DNA of 64,000 nt from Promethearchaeota archaeon (GCA_016839555.1 JAEOUA010000004.1:23894-87893); one strand, 5' to 3'; positions 33,506-43,325 are shown, counted from the first letter of the stretch. Program-made: numbers and translations. The notes: generated by a model not told the origin, from the sequence alone.

Positions 33506-34639
33506 TTAATTAGTGGAAATTTTATTTAATCTTTGAGCAGATATTACATCTGTAAGGGTTTCTAACATTTCTTCCAAATCTTTTATTGTTATTTCACCCA
33601 TATGACCAATTCTAAATGTTTTATTTGCAAGATCACCGTATCCATTCACAATTCTATATCCTTTTGAGAGCATTTCATTAACCATCTTTCCGCAATCTAA
33701 ATTGATTGAATTTCTCATCGTTGATACCGTATTGGATTCATATCCCTTTTCAGGGAACATCTCTAAATTCATATCTCGTGCCCAAATTCGCGTTCGTTTT
33801 CCTAACCGTGTATGGCGTATAAATCTATTTTCGATCCCCTCTTCATTTAAAATATAATCTAATTGCGCAACTAATGCGCGTATTTGTGGTATAGGAGGCG
33901 TGGTGGGTGTTTCATTTGAATTGCTCTTCTTTTTAAAATACACAAAATCAAAATAAAACCCTCTATTTTCTACTTTTTCCGCTTTTTCTAATGCATGTTG
34001 TGATATCGATGCTATGGCTAATCCAGGAGGTAAGGCTAAGCATTTTTGAACGGATGCCAGACATACATCAATCCTTAATTTATCGATTTCAATTTTAACT
34101 CCAGCAATAGAAGAAGTTGTATCAACGCACACTAAAGCGCCAGAATCTTTAATTATTGGTATAATTTCTTCCATAGGATTATATACTCCTGTTGAAGTTT
34201 CATTCGACTGCAGAAAAACAGCGCTGTAATGATCTTTTGAGAGAATATCTTTTACAATTTCTGGTTTTAATGCTTTACCCCATTCAACACCTTCCTTAAT
34301 CGCGTTCTTTCCATTTTTTACCCCTATTTCATACCATCTATCCCCAAATGCTCCTATTGAGAGAAATAACGCTTTTTCATCCTTATTAACAAGATTCCTT
34401 ACACATGCTTCCATAATCCCTGTTGCGCTAGAAGTGAAAATAAAACAGTCATTCTCAGTATATAAAAGCTTTTGAATGCCTTCTCTTGCTTGTTTATGCA
34501 TTTCTTGATAGGGAACAGAACGATGAGTGTCATTTGGTTTTGATAATTCTTTTAAAACCCACTCTGGCACAAATACGGGTCCAGGTGTAAATAATTTTAG
34601 TTTTGACCCTTGATCTTTATTAAAATGAATATCAGCCAT
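33506..34639 (-). CDS. Class V aminotransferase (alanine-glyoxylate/serine-pyruvate type)
   Basis: A 377-residue PLP aminotransferase. The start LFTPGPVFVP, the PLP-contact TSSATGIMEA and CVDTTSSIAGV, and the lysine within SVQKCLALPPGLA (Schiff-base site) are typical of the alanine-glyoxylate/serine-pyruvate group. It may act in serine-glycine or glyoxylate metabolism, or as the archaeal phosphoserine aminotransferase. It lies downstream of the phosphoesterase and TyrRS genes on the same strand, with about 100 bp before it, so co-transcription is uncertain. Confidence 0.88.
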   Translation of the reverse strand: MADIHFNKDQGSKLKLFTPGPVFVPEWVLKELSKPNDTHRSVPYQEMHKQAREGIQKLLYTENDCFIFTSSATGIMEACVRNLVNKDEKALFLSIGAFGDRWYEIGVKNGKNAIKEGVEWGKALKPEIVKDILSKDHYSAVFLQSNETSTGVYNPMEEIIPIIKDSGALVCVDTTSSIAGVKIEIDKLRIDVCLASVQKCLALPPGLAIASISQHALEKAEKVENRGFYFDFVYFKKKSNSNETPTTPPIPQIRALVAQLDYILNEEGIENRFIRHTRLGKRTRIWARDMNLEMFPEKGYESNTVSTMRNSINLDCGKMVNEMLSKGYRIVNGYGDLANKTFRIGHMGEITIKDLEEMLETLTDVISAQRLNKISTN

Positions 34640-34739
34640 AATTGTTTCATAAAAGAAAAATTAGCAAGGAATAAATACTTTTTCTAATACCACTCTAATA
34701 ATGAGATATTGTATGAGGTTTTCAAATTATTATTTTAGT

Positions 34740-35381
34740 TTAATATTTTTGCTTAATTTGATTATTTTCAAACACAAAATAAGATTTAATTTTATTAATT
34801 TGTCCATTTTTTTGTTCTAATTGATTTAGCTCAACTTTTATATCGCCATTCTTTGAGTTCAAAATAAGGTGAATGAAAGAGGGTATCCCACTTGCTATAA
34901 ATGACCATGCGCCTGTAATACTTCCGGGATTTAGCAATAAAATACCACTTTTTCTGAGCACAACTTCCTCCTGATGAGTATGCCCCGATATTAAGATATT
35001 ATATCCTTTATTTCTTGCTAAAGCTTCTAGTTCTGCATGATTACCCCTATTTCTAATTTCTGAACCATGAGTCATTCCAATAATTACTTTTTCTTGATTA
35101 ATTTCATTTATAGAAATTTCTAAGTTTTGATAAATAGGATAATCTCTCTTTCCTGCATAATAATCCATGTTTCCCATAACTCTAAATAGAGGCTTTTTAG
35201 TTTTTGACTCAAGAAAACTAATAAATTCTTCATAATTAATTAAATCTCCGGTAAAAAATGTATAATCAAATAATTCTTGATTTGCTAAATTGCTGATATC
35301 ATCTAATATAGCTTTTGGAATTTCTCTAGCCCTGTTAGGTATATGAGAATCACCAAGTATCAATATATGATATTCGGTCAT
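34740..35381 (-). CDS. YfcE/Vps29-type metallophosphoesterase
   Basis: About 213 residues from ATG 35381 (TTG 35387 possible; GGAAGTG upstream serves either). Calcineurin-like phosphoesterase with GDSHIPNR, GDLI, GNMDY and GHTHQEE motifs supplying the two-metal site. Archaeal relatives (MJ0936) are phosphodiesterases, and the eukaryotic retromer subunit Vps29 shares the fold. Unlike Vps29, all metal ligands are present, so an enzyme is more likely than a scaffold. It ends 100 bp before the aminotransferase and begins 27 bp after TyrRS ends, probably one operon with tyrS. Confidence 0.87.
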   Translation of the reverse strand: MTEYHILILGDSHIPNRAREIPKAILDDISNLANQELFDYTFFTGDLINYEEFISFLESKTKKPLFRVMGNMDYYAGKRDYPIYQNLEISINEINQEKVIIGMTHGSEIRNRGNHAELEALARNKGYNILISGHTHQEEVVLRKSGILLLNPGSITGAWSFIASGIPSFIHLILNSKNGDIKVELNQLEQKNGQINKIKSYFVFENNQIKQKY

Positions 35382-35407
35382 AAGCAATTTAACACTTCCA
35401 AAATAAT

Positions 35408-36508
35408 TTAAGCATGTGCTTTATTATATTCTTTTTGCACAAAATGATATAATTCTTTGGCTTTTTTATTCGTTTCAAAATGTTTTCTTACAGGCTCAAG
35501 AAAGTTATTAATGTATTTTGCCACAGCAGGCTTAAGATCAGGTGGATTTAGCTTACCTTCTTTATAGTCTTTTTCTAAATCTTTATAGGAGGTGTATTCA
35601 ACATCTCCACCATATTTTTCGGGTCTCTCAATATAGAAACTTTCAGCTAATTCAAAAATGATATATTTACAATATTCTAAAATAGGATTATCTGAAATTT
35701 GTTCTGGTGGACAATATGCTTTATTAATCTTTCTTTTAACATCTTTTGGAGAATCAAGCATAAAAATTGCTGAATCGGGATTTGATTTGGACATCTTTAA
35801 TTCAATCTCTCTATCAACTCCCTTACCAGTGATTTCCGCTGGAGGCAATAATCCCATCAGCATATGATGATGAATAGCTATTGGTTTTGGTCGATTAAAG
35901 AGGTCTGAAACCTCTCGAGCGAGCATATTAACTTTTCTCTGGTCTAATCCTAGTTGACAAATATCAACATCCATATAAAAAATATCTGCTGCTTGCATTA
36001 GTGGATAGAGAATTTGAGATGCGGAAAGGGTATCGCTCTCACTTCTTCCCATTATTTGGGTACACCGAATGATTCTATTGAGAGTGTTATTAATCCCAAT
36101 TTTAAGAACCATTTCCCAATATTTAGAATCTTTCACTATATTAGACGCGTATTTAAACTCTACCTTTTCCAAATCCATACCGCAAACTTCCCAGACTTCC
36201 TTAAAAAAGTCTCCTACCTTTCTAATAACCTCTAAATCGCCACTAAATTTTTGATTTGCAGCCGCATGCCAGTCTGCTATAAGAAAAATGAATTTAATAC
36301 CACATTTTGTAATTTTATTGACATTAATCGCCCTTAATAATCCTTGAGCAATATGAATATTGCCAGAAGGTTCAAATCCATCGTACGCAGATATTTCTTT
36401 TCCATGTTCCATCTTCCATTGGATCATTTCCCGCAATTCATCTAATTCAATGATCTCTTCGCCTACTTCTTGAAGTAATTCTATTTTCTCATCTAAACTA
36501 AGACTCAT
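35408..36508 (-). CDS. tyrS: Tyrosyl-tRNA synthetase, eukaryote/plant-like type
   Basis: Class I synthetase charging tRNA-Tyr; about 366 residues from ATG 36508, which has GGAG 10 bases upstream (ATG 36517 is too close to it). HIGH-type motif PSGNIHIAQG and KMSKS motif KMSKSNPDS are visible. From memory the segments YDGFEPSGNIHIAQG, INVNKIT, ICQLGLDQRKVN, AYCPP and DLKPAVAKYIN match the cytosolic TyrRS of plants and amoebae better than methanogen-type archaeal TyrRS. No C-terminal EMAP-like domain. First gene of a likely unit with the phosphoesterase. Confidence 0.93.
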   Translation of the reverse strand: MSLSLDEKIELLQEVGEEIIELDELREMIQWKMEHGKEISAYDGFEPSGNIHIAQGLLRAINVNKITKCGIKFIFLIADWHAAANQKFSGDLEVIRKVGDFFKEVWEVCGMDLEKVEFKYASNIVKDSKYWEMVLKIGINNTLNRIIRCTQIMGRSESDTLSASQILYPLMQAADIFYMDVDICQLGLDQRKVNMLAREVSDLFNRPKPIAIHHHMLMGLLPPAEITGKGVDREIELKMSKSNPDSAIFMLDSPKDVKRKINKAYCPPEQISDNPILEYCKYIIFELAESFYIERPEKYGGDVEYTSYKDLEKDYKEGKLNPPDLKPAVAKYINNFLEPVRKHFETNKKAKELYHFVQKEYNKAHA

Positions 36509-36646
36509 AATATTCATTCTCCGTTCATATTATTTAATGCAAATATTAAAAATGATAAAATTTTTGCGCCTCAGAATCGAAATAATATCAAAATAAATTT
36601 TTAATAAGTAAAAATAGTTTTTGATATTCAAGATAAAAATAAAAAA

Positions 36647-39337
36647 TTATTTCCTGTTTTGAATAGCTGCTTGTGCTGCTGCAACTCGTGCAATAGGGAT
36701 TCGGTAAGGTGAACAAGAAACATAATCTAATCCGATCTTATGGAAGAAATGTATCGAATCTGGCTCGCCGCCATGTTCACCGCATACACCCAACTTAAGA
36801 TTAGGGTTGGCACTTCTCCCTTTTTTTATAGCTATTTTAACCAATTCGCCTACCCCAATTTGGTCAATCGTATCAAAGGGATTTTGCTCCAAAATTTGTT
36901 TATTTAAATAAATTGGGAGAAATTTACTCTCCGCATCATCTCGAGAAAATCCATATGTCATTTGAGTTAAATCATTAGTCCCAAAGCTAAAAAATTCTGC
37001 TTCTTGCGCAATTTCATCAGCAGTAAGGGCTGCTCTGGGTATTTCGATCATTGTTCCAAATTTATATTCTAAATTAACCCCACATTTTTCAATTACTTCT
37101 TGAGCGACTTGTACTAATTGATTTTTTACTAATTTTAGTTCTGAGACCATACCGACTAGTGGTATCATAATTTCAGGAATTATGTCTATTCCTTCTTTTT
37201 TAAGTTCGCATGCCGCTTGGAATATTGCTCGTACTTGCATTTCATTAATTTCAGGCCAAGTAACACCCAATCGACACCCTCTTAATCCCATCATTGGATT
37301 TTCCTCGGATAATGATCTGATTAGAGTAATATAATCTTTCTTTTCATTTAATTGCTCATCTAAAGGACTTGCATGTAATAAGGACTTCGATAATTCATTC
37401 GTCATCATCAATTGTTGTCTTTCTAATAAGACCTCTGAAAGATCTGGTAAAAATTCATGAAGTGGAGGATCAAGTAATCTAATTGTCACAGCCTTTCCTT
37501 TCATGATTTTAAAAATTTCATAGAAGTCATTCTGCTGCCAAGGTAATATCTCTTCTAAGGCTTCCATTCGTTCCTTTTTTGTTCGTGCCATAATCATCTT
37601 ACGTACTACAGGTAAACGCTCTTGTGCCATAAACATATGTTCTGTACGGCATAAGCCAATTCCCTCCGCTCCAAAATCTAATGCTTTTTGAGCATCGACA
37701 GGAGTATCTGCGTTGGCTCTTACTCCAATTTCTCTTATATCATCAGCCATTTCTAATAGTTCGAGAAATTCTCCCTTAATTTCGGGTTCTATTAAGGGAA
37801 CTTTACCTTCAATAACTCTACCTGTTGTTCCATCAATTGTGACATAGTCCCCTTCTTTAACTACTGTTTCTGCAACTGTGAACAGTCTATTTTCTAAATC
37901 TATTTCTATATCTTGAGCACCAACAACAGCTGGCTTACCCATCCCTCTTGCTACTACCGCAGCATGAGAAGTTTTGCCTCCAAAACGAGTTAATACCCCA
38001 GAGGAAGCATATAATCCATGAATATCTTCTGGTTTAGTTTGAGGTCTAACTAAAATTATATCACTATCACTTTCATTTGCCATTTTTTCTGCCTTATCAG
38101 CATCAAAAATTGCGATTCCTGATACAGCCCCTGGAGACGCATTTATCCCATGTGCTAATACATGGACGATTCCAGATTCATCAATACTTTTAAATAACAA
38201 TTTAGAAATTTTGTTAGCATTCAGACTCATTATGGCATTCTCCTTAGAAATCAATCCTTCTTTTACCATATCTACAGAGATCTTAACAGCTGCAGAAGGA
38301 GTCCGTTTGCCGTCTCTGGTTTGTAAAATAAAGAGTTCTCCATCTTCTATAGTAAATTCAATGTCCTGCATGTCCTTGTAATGTTGCTCCAGTTTTTCTA
38401 AAGTATTTATTAGTTCAGTATAGATTTCTGGGAAATCATCTTTCATCTCTTCAATTTTTCTTGGTGTCCTTATTCCCGCTACCACATCCTCACCCTGTGC
38501 ATTCTTTAGATACTCTCCAAAACGGATTTTTTCTCCCGTTGATGGATCTCTTGAAAATGCAACACCCGTGGCAGAATCCCACCCTTTATTTCCAAACACC
38601 ATGGTTTGAATGTTTACAGCAGTTCCAAAATTGGGAATGTCATTAATTTTTCGATAAGTAATTGCTCTTTTATTATTCCATGATTTAAATACTGCTTCAA
38701 TGGCGAGAAATAATTGTTCAAAAGGATCTTGAGGGAATGGTGAGCCCATCTCCTTTTCATATAATTTTTTATAGTCCGCGATAATATCTTGTAGATCTTT
38801 TAATTCTAAATCAGTATCTTTTGCATTTCTCCCCTTTTCTCTTTTATATATCTCTAAGATTCTCTCGAATTTTTCATCGCTAATTCCCATTACAACATCA
38901 CCGAACATCTGAATAAATCTTCTATAGGAATCATAAGCAAAACGCGGATTATTAGTCTGTTCTGATAATCCTAAAACACTTTGGTCATTTAATCCCAAAT
39001 TGAGAACCGTATCCATCATTCCCGGCATACTCATTGGAGCTCCACTTCGAACACTCACTAATAATGGATTATTTGTATCTCCAAATTTTTTTCCAGTTTT
39101 TTGCTCCAGATTTTTAAGATGTTCTAATACTTTTGGTTTTAATTCATTCATAATAGCTTCCGGATTCTTAAAATATTTTAAGCAAGCTTCGGTAGTTATC
39201 GTAAAACCGGGAGGGATATTGAGCCCTAAATTAGTCATTTCCCCCAAATTTGCTCCCTTTCCGCCAAGCAGGCTTTTTAACTCTTTCTTTCCCTCTTTAA
39301 AATCGTAAATATATTTTTTATTTTCTATATCTGACAT
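36647..39337 (-). CDS. ppdK: Pyruvate, phosphate dikinase
   Basis: An 896-residue PPDK interconverting pyruvate, ATP and phosphate with PEP, AMP and pyrophosphate. Domains in order: ATP-grasp (LLGGKGANLGEMTNLGLNIPPG at start; VRSGAPMSMPGMMDTVLNLG), phosphohistidine swivel (RFGGKTSHAAVVARGMG, catalytic His), and PEP/pyruvate TIM barrel (GIGLCRTEHMF; GLRGCRLG; GVCGEHGGEP with the catalytic Cys near the end). Full length. It works in glycolysis or gluconeogenesis, possibly alongside the acetate-forming AcdB. ATG at 39337; isolated. Confidence 0.96.
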   Translation of the reverse strand: MSDIENKKYIYDFKEGKKELKSLLGGKGANLGEMTNLGLNIPPGFTITTEACLKYFKNPEAIMNELKPKVLEHLKNLEQKTGKKFGDTNNPLLVSVRSGAPMSMPGMMDTVLNLGLNDQSVLGLSEQTNNPRFAYDSYRRFIQMFGDVVMGISDEKFERILEIYKREKGRNAKDTDLELKDLQDIIADYKKLYEKEMGSPFPQDPFEQLFLAIEAVFKSWNNKRAITYRKINDIPNFGTAVNIQTMVFGNKGWDSATGVAFSRDPSTGEKIRFGEYLKNAQGEDVVAGIRTPRKIEEMKDDFPEIYTELINTLEKLEQHYKDMQDIEFTIEDGELFILQTRDGKRTPSAAVKISVDMVKEGLISKENAIMSLNANKISKLLFKSIDESGIVHVLAHGINASPGAVSGIAIFDADKAEKMANESDSDIILVRPQTKPEDIHGLYASSGVLTRFGGKTSHAAVVARGMGKPAVVGAQDIEIDLENRLFTVAETVVKEGDYVTIDGTTGRVIEGKVPLIEPEIKGEFLELLEMADDIREIGVRANADTPVDAQKALDFGAEGIGLCRTEHMFMAQERLPVVRKMIMARTKKERMEALEEILPWQQNDFYEIFKIMKGKAVTIRLLDPPLHEFLPDLSEVLLERQQLMMTNELSKSLLHASPLDEQLNEKKDYITLIRSLSEENPMMGLRGCRLGVTWPEINEMQVRAIFQAACELKKEGIDIIPEIMIPLVGMVSELKLVKNQLVQVAQEVIEKCGVNLEYKFGTMIEIPRAALTADEIAQEAEFFSFGTNDLTQMTYGFSRDDAESKFLPIYLNKQILEQNPFDTIDQIGVGELVKIAIKKGRSANPNLKLGVCGEHGGEPDSIHFFHKIGLDYVSCSPYRIPIARVAAAQAAIQNRK

Positions 39338-39537
39338 TTAGTTAAACCTCTTCGTAATATGGGGTAAATTAAATTGATGAGTCTATAATATATATAATAT
39401 AGATCGTCAAATTTTGATTTAATATTTAGTATTTATAAATTCTAGGTTTTAAAAAAAATTATCCTATATTGAGATATATATAATAAAGCTAAAAAGTTTC
39501 TTAAAGGAGATTTTTATAGATTATTGATATATATCTT

Positions 39538-40344
39538 TTATTTTAAAATATCTATTAGTTCCCAAATTCCATTTATAATAAAATCTGGCTTGTTCTTGCT
39601 TTGCTCAATCATATCTAATGTCGTCTCACCAGAAAGTACGCAACATGTTGTAATCCCAGAATTTAATCCCATCTTAATATCAGTATATAATCTATCTCCA
39701 AATATTACCGCATTTTCTGGAGATATCCCTATTTGTTGTAGCTTAAATAATAGCATTTCTTTATTTGGTTTTCCGAATACCCTAGGCATGCGACCCGTTG
39801 CTTTTTCTAAAAGAGCTGCGATACCTCCCGCATCAGGTATATAGCCTTTCTCCGTAGGACATCGATTATCTAAATGAGTAGCAATATAAGGGATACCTTT
39901 TTGAAGAAGGTAAGAGGCTTTAACAAGGCGTTCATAGGTTAATTCTTGATCAAAGGCTAAAACTAAGATTTCTGGACTTTCTTCTGTAAGATTAAATCCT
40001 TCTTCTATAAATTCTTTCTTCAATGATGATGTTCCCATTAAAAAAATAGTATGATATCCCTTATTTTTTAGATAAAAAATTGTAGGATGTTGAGATAAAA
40101 TGATATTATGCTCTTCTATATTCAATTTTAGTCGTTTTAATTTCTTTAAATAATCTGATGTGCTTTTACTTGAATTATTTGAAAGAAAAAAGAGTTGTTT
40201 ATCATTTCTCTCTTTTAATAATTGAATTAATTCGAGCACTCCCTCAAACAATTTATCTCCGAGATACACAGTCCCATCTAAATCAAAGAAAAAAACTTTT
40301 TTTTCTTTCAATTTCATTAATTCTAATTTACTCGAAATCATCAT
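39538..40344 (-). CDS. NagD-like HAD-IIA phosphatase
   Basis: About 268 residues from ATG 40344 (two TTG codons lie just upstream; ATG 40317 is also possible and begins closer to the domain). HAD superfamily subclass IIA: motif I DLDGTVYLGD, motif II SNNSSKS, the cap with LVLAFDQELTYERL, and motif IV GDRLYTDIKMGLNSG. Family members dephosphorylate nucleotides, p-nitrophenyl phosphate or phosphoglycolate/glycerol phosphate. A glycerol-phosphate role would fit archaeal lipid metabolism, but the sequence does not decide it. Monocistronic. Confidence 0.9.
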   Translation of the reverse strand: MMISSKLELMKLKEKKVFFFDLDGTVYLGDKLFEGVLELIQLLKERNDKQLFFLSNNSSKSTSDYLKKLKRLKLNIEEHNIILSQHPTIFYLKNKGYHTIFLMGTSSLKKEFIEEGFNLTEESPEILVLAFDQELTYERLVKASYLLQKGIPYIATHLDNRCPTEKGYIPDAGGIAALLEKATGRMPRVFGKPNKEMLLFKLQQIGISPENAVIFGDRLYTDIKMGLNSGITTCCVLSGETTLDMIEQSKNKPDFIINGIWELIDILK

Positions 40345-40593
40345 TTTCAACAAAGAAAAAATAAAATTAAACTAAATCTAATTTACTTTTTTTTATTTTA
40401 ATTGCTTATTAACGTGTTGGTATTATAATTAAAGATATTATATGAATTTAGTGAAAACTTTAACAATAATATATAAGGTTGGTATTAGAATAATTGAATT
40501 TTATATTATAGAGAATAAATTAAAGAAAGAATTAGAAAGGTAAATTAAAAAAGCTTTAAATTCAGAGTTTAGGAGAGAAAAATTTGGATTCTT

Positions 40594-41745
40594 TTAAATC
40601 CCTATACCAATTGTATTTCCTATTCCAGCTATTATTACTTTTGATCCCTTTTCAGTTCGGCTTCTTATTGTATCTTTGATTTTCTCTACAATATTAGGTA
40701 CAGAAGACGTAATTGATTTTGACATTGTTGTTATAGCATTTTCTAGAGATTCTTTACATATGAATGCATCAATAGGAATTTTTTTCCCCGTTGATGATTC
40801 TTCTATAAAATATTTTTCTATTCCAATTCCTCCTATCGCCGCACCTACTCCAGGGGCAATTGACCCTGTTTTTTCTCCTTCCAATTTTAATCCAGCATCA
40901 ATCATAACAATTCGAGAAATAGAATCTCCATGTTTTTCAACCAAATCTTTAATGGCTTTACCGGGTTTTCCCACACATCCACCTGGACCTTTTGCCCTAA
41001 CTACAAAGATAATTCTTTCTTCAAAAGTTAATTCTTGATAAATGGTATCCTTCTCTATTTCCACAGCTTCAGTTTGACCATTGCCTAATATATTTCGAAC
41101 GAGACTCCCTGCTACCATTGCTCCTAAACCATCTCCAATGGGACTTCCCTCTGAAAAAGCTTTTGTTGCATAATAATATGATTTTGCCATTGCCATGATC
41201 AATGATAATTGCATTGCAATCTGCATTAATAAGAGCATCGATTTGGATTTTTTACCTAAAATTAGATAATGTTTTATTAAACGATATACAAAATCGACAG
41301 CCATAGTTGCTTCTAATAGATTTTCTAAATTCTGTCTTTGTACATTATCGGCATTAGGAGCTAATTTAGAAACTTCTTCTTCATAGCGATTATCCCTCAC
41401 ATTTACAATGTGGTCAAATTTGGGAATGATCCCGCTAGGATCAAGATCCACAGGACCAATTGTAATAAAATTTATAAAGTCCTCAATCTTAAGCATTAAA
41501 TCTTTGTCTGTTTCTTCCTTACTGGTAAATTGTTTAAATTTATTTAAAAGGATTTGTTTGCTTTCATCTCGCCAAGTCTTTAGCTTTTCTAATGCTGCCT
41601 CAATATCTTTACTGGCTTTCCACGCCTGAATCTTCTGCCCATAAAACATAGAAATGAAAATTAGAACAAAAAACAGAATATTAAAAATTAAACTGAAAGG
41701 ATCTGTTCCTTCTTGTCCAAACAATTGGGCTAATTGCAAAATCAT
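40594..41745 (-). CDS. DUF1512 membrane-anchored archaeal protein
   Basis: A 383-residue protein of a family confined mainly to archaea (DUF1512), function unknown. An N-terminal transmembrane segment (about 18-38) is followed by helical cytoplasmic sequence (QIQAWKASKDIEAALEKLKTWRDESK), and the C-terminal half has a Gly-rich alpha-beta domain (GPGGCVGKPGKAI, GVGAAIGGIGIEKY, VIIAGIGNTIGIGI). ATG start, TAA stop; stands alone on the reverse strand. The call rests on overall recognition of the family pattern. Confidence 0.8.
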   Translation of the reverse strand: MILQLAQLFGQEGTDPFSLIFNILFFVLIFISMFYGQKIQAWKASKDIEAALEKLKTWRDESKQILLNKFKQFTSKEETDKDLMLKIEDFINFITIGPVDLDPSGIIPKFDHIVNVRDNRYEEEVSKLAPNADNVQRQNLENLLEATMAVDFVYRLIKHYLILGKKSKSMLLLMQIAMQLSLIMAMAKSYYYATKAFSEGSPIGDGLGAMVAGSLVRNILGNGQTEAVEIEKDTIYQELTFEERIIFVVRAKGPGGCVGKPGKAIKDLVEKHGDSISRIVMIDAGLKLEGEKTGSIAPGVGAAIGGIGIEKYFIEESSTGKKIPIDAFICKESLENAITTMSKSITSSVPNIVEKIKDTIRSRTEKGSKVIIAGIGNTIGIGI

Positions 41746-41975
41746 AATTATTTTTTTAATCTCTTTTTACAAATAATAGAGTTATTTTAATTATTTATTT
41801 ACCTATAAAAATTAATTAAAATTAAAAATTTTGTTGTTATAATTATTTTGTCTTTTTATTAATGACCTTTAATACATCTTTTCGATTAAAAATGTCGTCA
41901 AATAAAATAAATGGAAATAATTTATTTATAATTAAAAGCTATCTATAATTAGCATAATAAAAATTGATATATTGA

Positions 41976-42407
41976 ATGATAGAAGAAGAAGACGAAGAAG
42001 AAGAGCTGAAGAAGGGGACTTCTTGGAAAAAAATTATCAAGAATATAATAGTGATTGCTCTTTTAATCTTAGGGATTGTTATTATGTATGGTGGATTAGA
42101 TTTAGGGTTAGATTCTTCTTATACTAATTTTTTTATTGGAATAACCCTTGTATGTTTTGCCTCATTTATTTTACAATATAAAAAAGAACCAGGAGAGCCA
42201 CTAAGAAGGACACTAACAATTTTAAAATGTAATAATTGTGATATAACTGAAGTTCGTCATTATAAAGAAGGAGATTTTGTATATAAACAATCAGATGAAT
42301 GTAGGCAATGTAGAGGAAACATGTTTATTACAAAGATCTATTCTGTTAAGCTAAAAAAGGACACAGTTCCTTCTCAAGGTAAAAGAGTTGCTATCAATAA
42401 ACATTAA
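41976..42407 (+). CDS. Membrane protein with C-terminal zinc ribbon
   Basis: A 143-residue protein: an acidic N-terminus (residues 2-11), two transmembrane helices (about 22-40 and 50-69), then a cytoplasmic zinc ribbon with CNNC and CRQC knuckles about 26 residues apart. Function unknown. It precedes coaD by 31 bp on the same strand and may be co-transcribed. ATG at 41976 with no clear ribosome site. Confidence 0.8.
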   Translation: MIEEEDEEEELKKGTSWKKIIKNIIVIALLILGIVIMYGGLDLGLDSSYTNFFIGITLVCFASFILQYKKEPGEPLRRTLTILKCNNCDITEVRHYKEGDFVYKQSDECRQCRGNMFITKIYSVKLKKDTVPSQGKRVAINKH

Positions 42408-42438
42408 TTCTTTTTGATTTTTAAAATGGAGTGAAAAT

Positions 42439-42879
42439 ATGTTTAAATTAGCAGGATTAGGGGGAACTTTTGATCATCTCCATGAAGGTCATAAGCTACT
42501 TATAAATACCGCTTTAAAAGTCGCAGAAAAAATTGTAATTGGATTAACTACAGATCAATTGTTAAAAAATAAAAAATATGCTTCAAAATTAGAAAATTAT
42601 AAAGTTCGTAAAAAATACATTGAAGAATACATAAAATCGATTTCAAATTTGAATAGAGTGTCTATTGTGGAACTAAATGATCCCTATGGACCTCCTGCCC
42701 ATGAAAAAAAATATGAAGTTTTAGTTGCAAGTCATGAAACTTATACCAATGCTATAGAAATAAATAACCTCAGAATGGAGAGAGGTCTAAGTCCATTAAT
42801 TATTGTTTTAATACCTATTCTTAAAGATAATAATAAAAAAATTAGTTCTACTAATATTAGGAGAAATCTTCGAGAATAA
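42439..42879 (+). CDS. coaD: Phosphopantetheine adenylyltransferase, archaeal/eukaryotic type
   Basis: A 146-residue PPAT of the archaeal/eukaryotic kind, making dephospho-CoA from phosphopantetheine and ATP. The nucleotidyltransferase motif GGTFDHLHEGHKL (8-20; HxGH at H15-H18) and the ISSTNIRR motif near the end (like ISSTxIR) are clear. GGAGTGA lies at the right distance before ATG 42439. Likely co-transcribed with the zinc-ribbon gene upstream. Confidence 0.93.
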   Translation: MFKLAGLGGTFDHLHEGHKLLINTALKVAEKIVIGLTTDQLLKNKKYASKLENYKVRKKYIEEYIKSISNLNRVSIVELNDPYGPPAHEKKYEVLVASHETYTNAIEINNLRMERGLSPLIIVLIPILKDNNKKISSTNIRRNLRE

Positions 42880-42993
42880 AAGAATTTTCTAAGCTAAGAT
42901 ATTAGTAAAGAATAATTATTGTTTAGATTTAAGAGAGATAAATTTGAATAAAAAACTATAAATATTTTTTAGATATAAAATATTTTATTTTTT

Positions 42994-43076
42994 AAGTATG
43001 AATTGGAATGAATTGAGCAAAATTTTGAAACTAAATAGACTTAGTATTTTAAAAAATTCAATTCCATACTTTGCTT
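42994..43076 (+). promoter_or_regulatory. Inverted repeat with alternative pairing, upstream of pheS
   Basis: AAGTATG (42994-43000) pairs with CATACTT (43065-43071), and the adjoining GAATGAATT pairs with AATTCAATTC apart from a bulge. AGCAAA (43015-43020) can instead pair with TTTGCT (43070-43075), followed by a T run (43075-43080). The two pairings share bases, so the element could be a terminator for coaD or a switchable leader. Confidence 0.4.
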
Positions 43077-43093
43077 TTTTTAATTTCTTTATT

Positions 43094-43143
43094 CCGCCAA
43101 GAGAATAATTTTATATAATTTAAGGATATTCTCTTGGCTGCGG
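43094..43143 (+). ncRNA. Long hairpin upstream of pheS, possible structured RNA
   Basis: CCGCCAAGAGAATA (43094-43107) is complementary to TATTCTCTTGGCTGCGG (43127-43143): ten continuous pairs (CAAGAGAATA/TATTCTCTTG) extended by a CCGC/GCGG clamp, with a three-base asymmetry and a 19-base loop. The G+C-rich ends stand out against the AT-rich surroundings. It may be a regulatory RNA structure or part of a small RNA; it is 182 bases before the pheS start. No ribosomal or tRNA feature is present. Confidence 0.45.
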
Positions 43144-43325
43144 ATTATTTATGATTACCAAAATTTATAAATCTATGTCAATAAGTAAAAAAGATATTTA
43201 ATTAAAGATAGAGTAATTTAAGTTAAATCTAATTAAAGATAAGTATACTTAAATCAAAAAACTTAAATAAAACAATAATTTAGAAAGAATATAATAAAAT
43301 TTAGAACAATTGAAATTTTTTCATC

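Larger units (their letters stand above)
42880..43325 (+). other. 446-base leader region before pheS with inverted repeats
   Basis: No open frame of substance. It contains two inverted repeats listed separately (42994-43071 and 43094-43143), then AT-rich sequence with repeated AAGATA/TTAAAT words up to the pheS ATG. It must carry the promoter of pheS-pheT-pheA and could contain a regulatory leader or a small RNA gene. Confidence 0.6.

Noticed and set aside
42880..43325. T-box riboswitch or tRNA gene in the pheS leader
   Set aside because: No T-box core sequence or tRNA T-loop/acceptor pattern is present, and T-boxes are not known in archaea.
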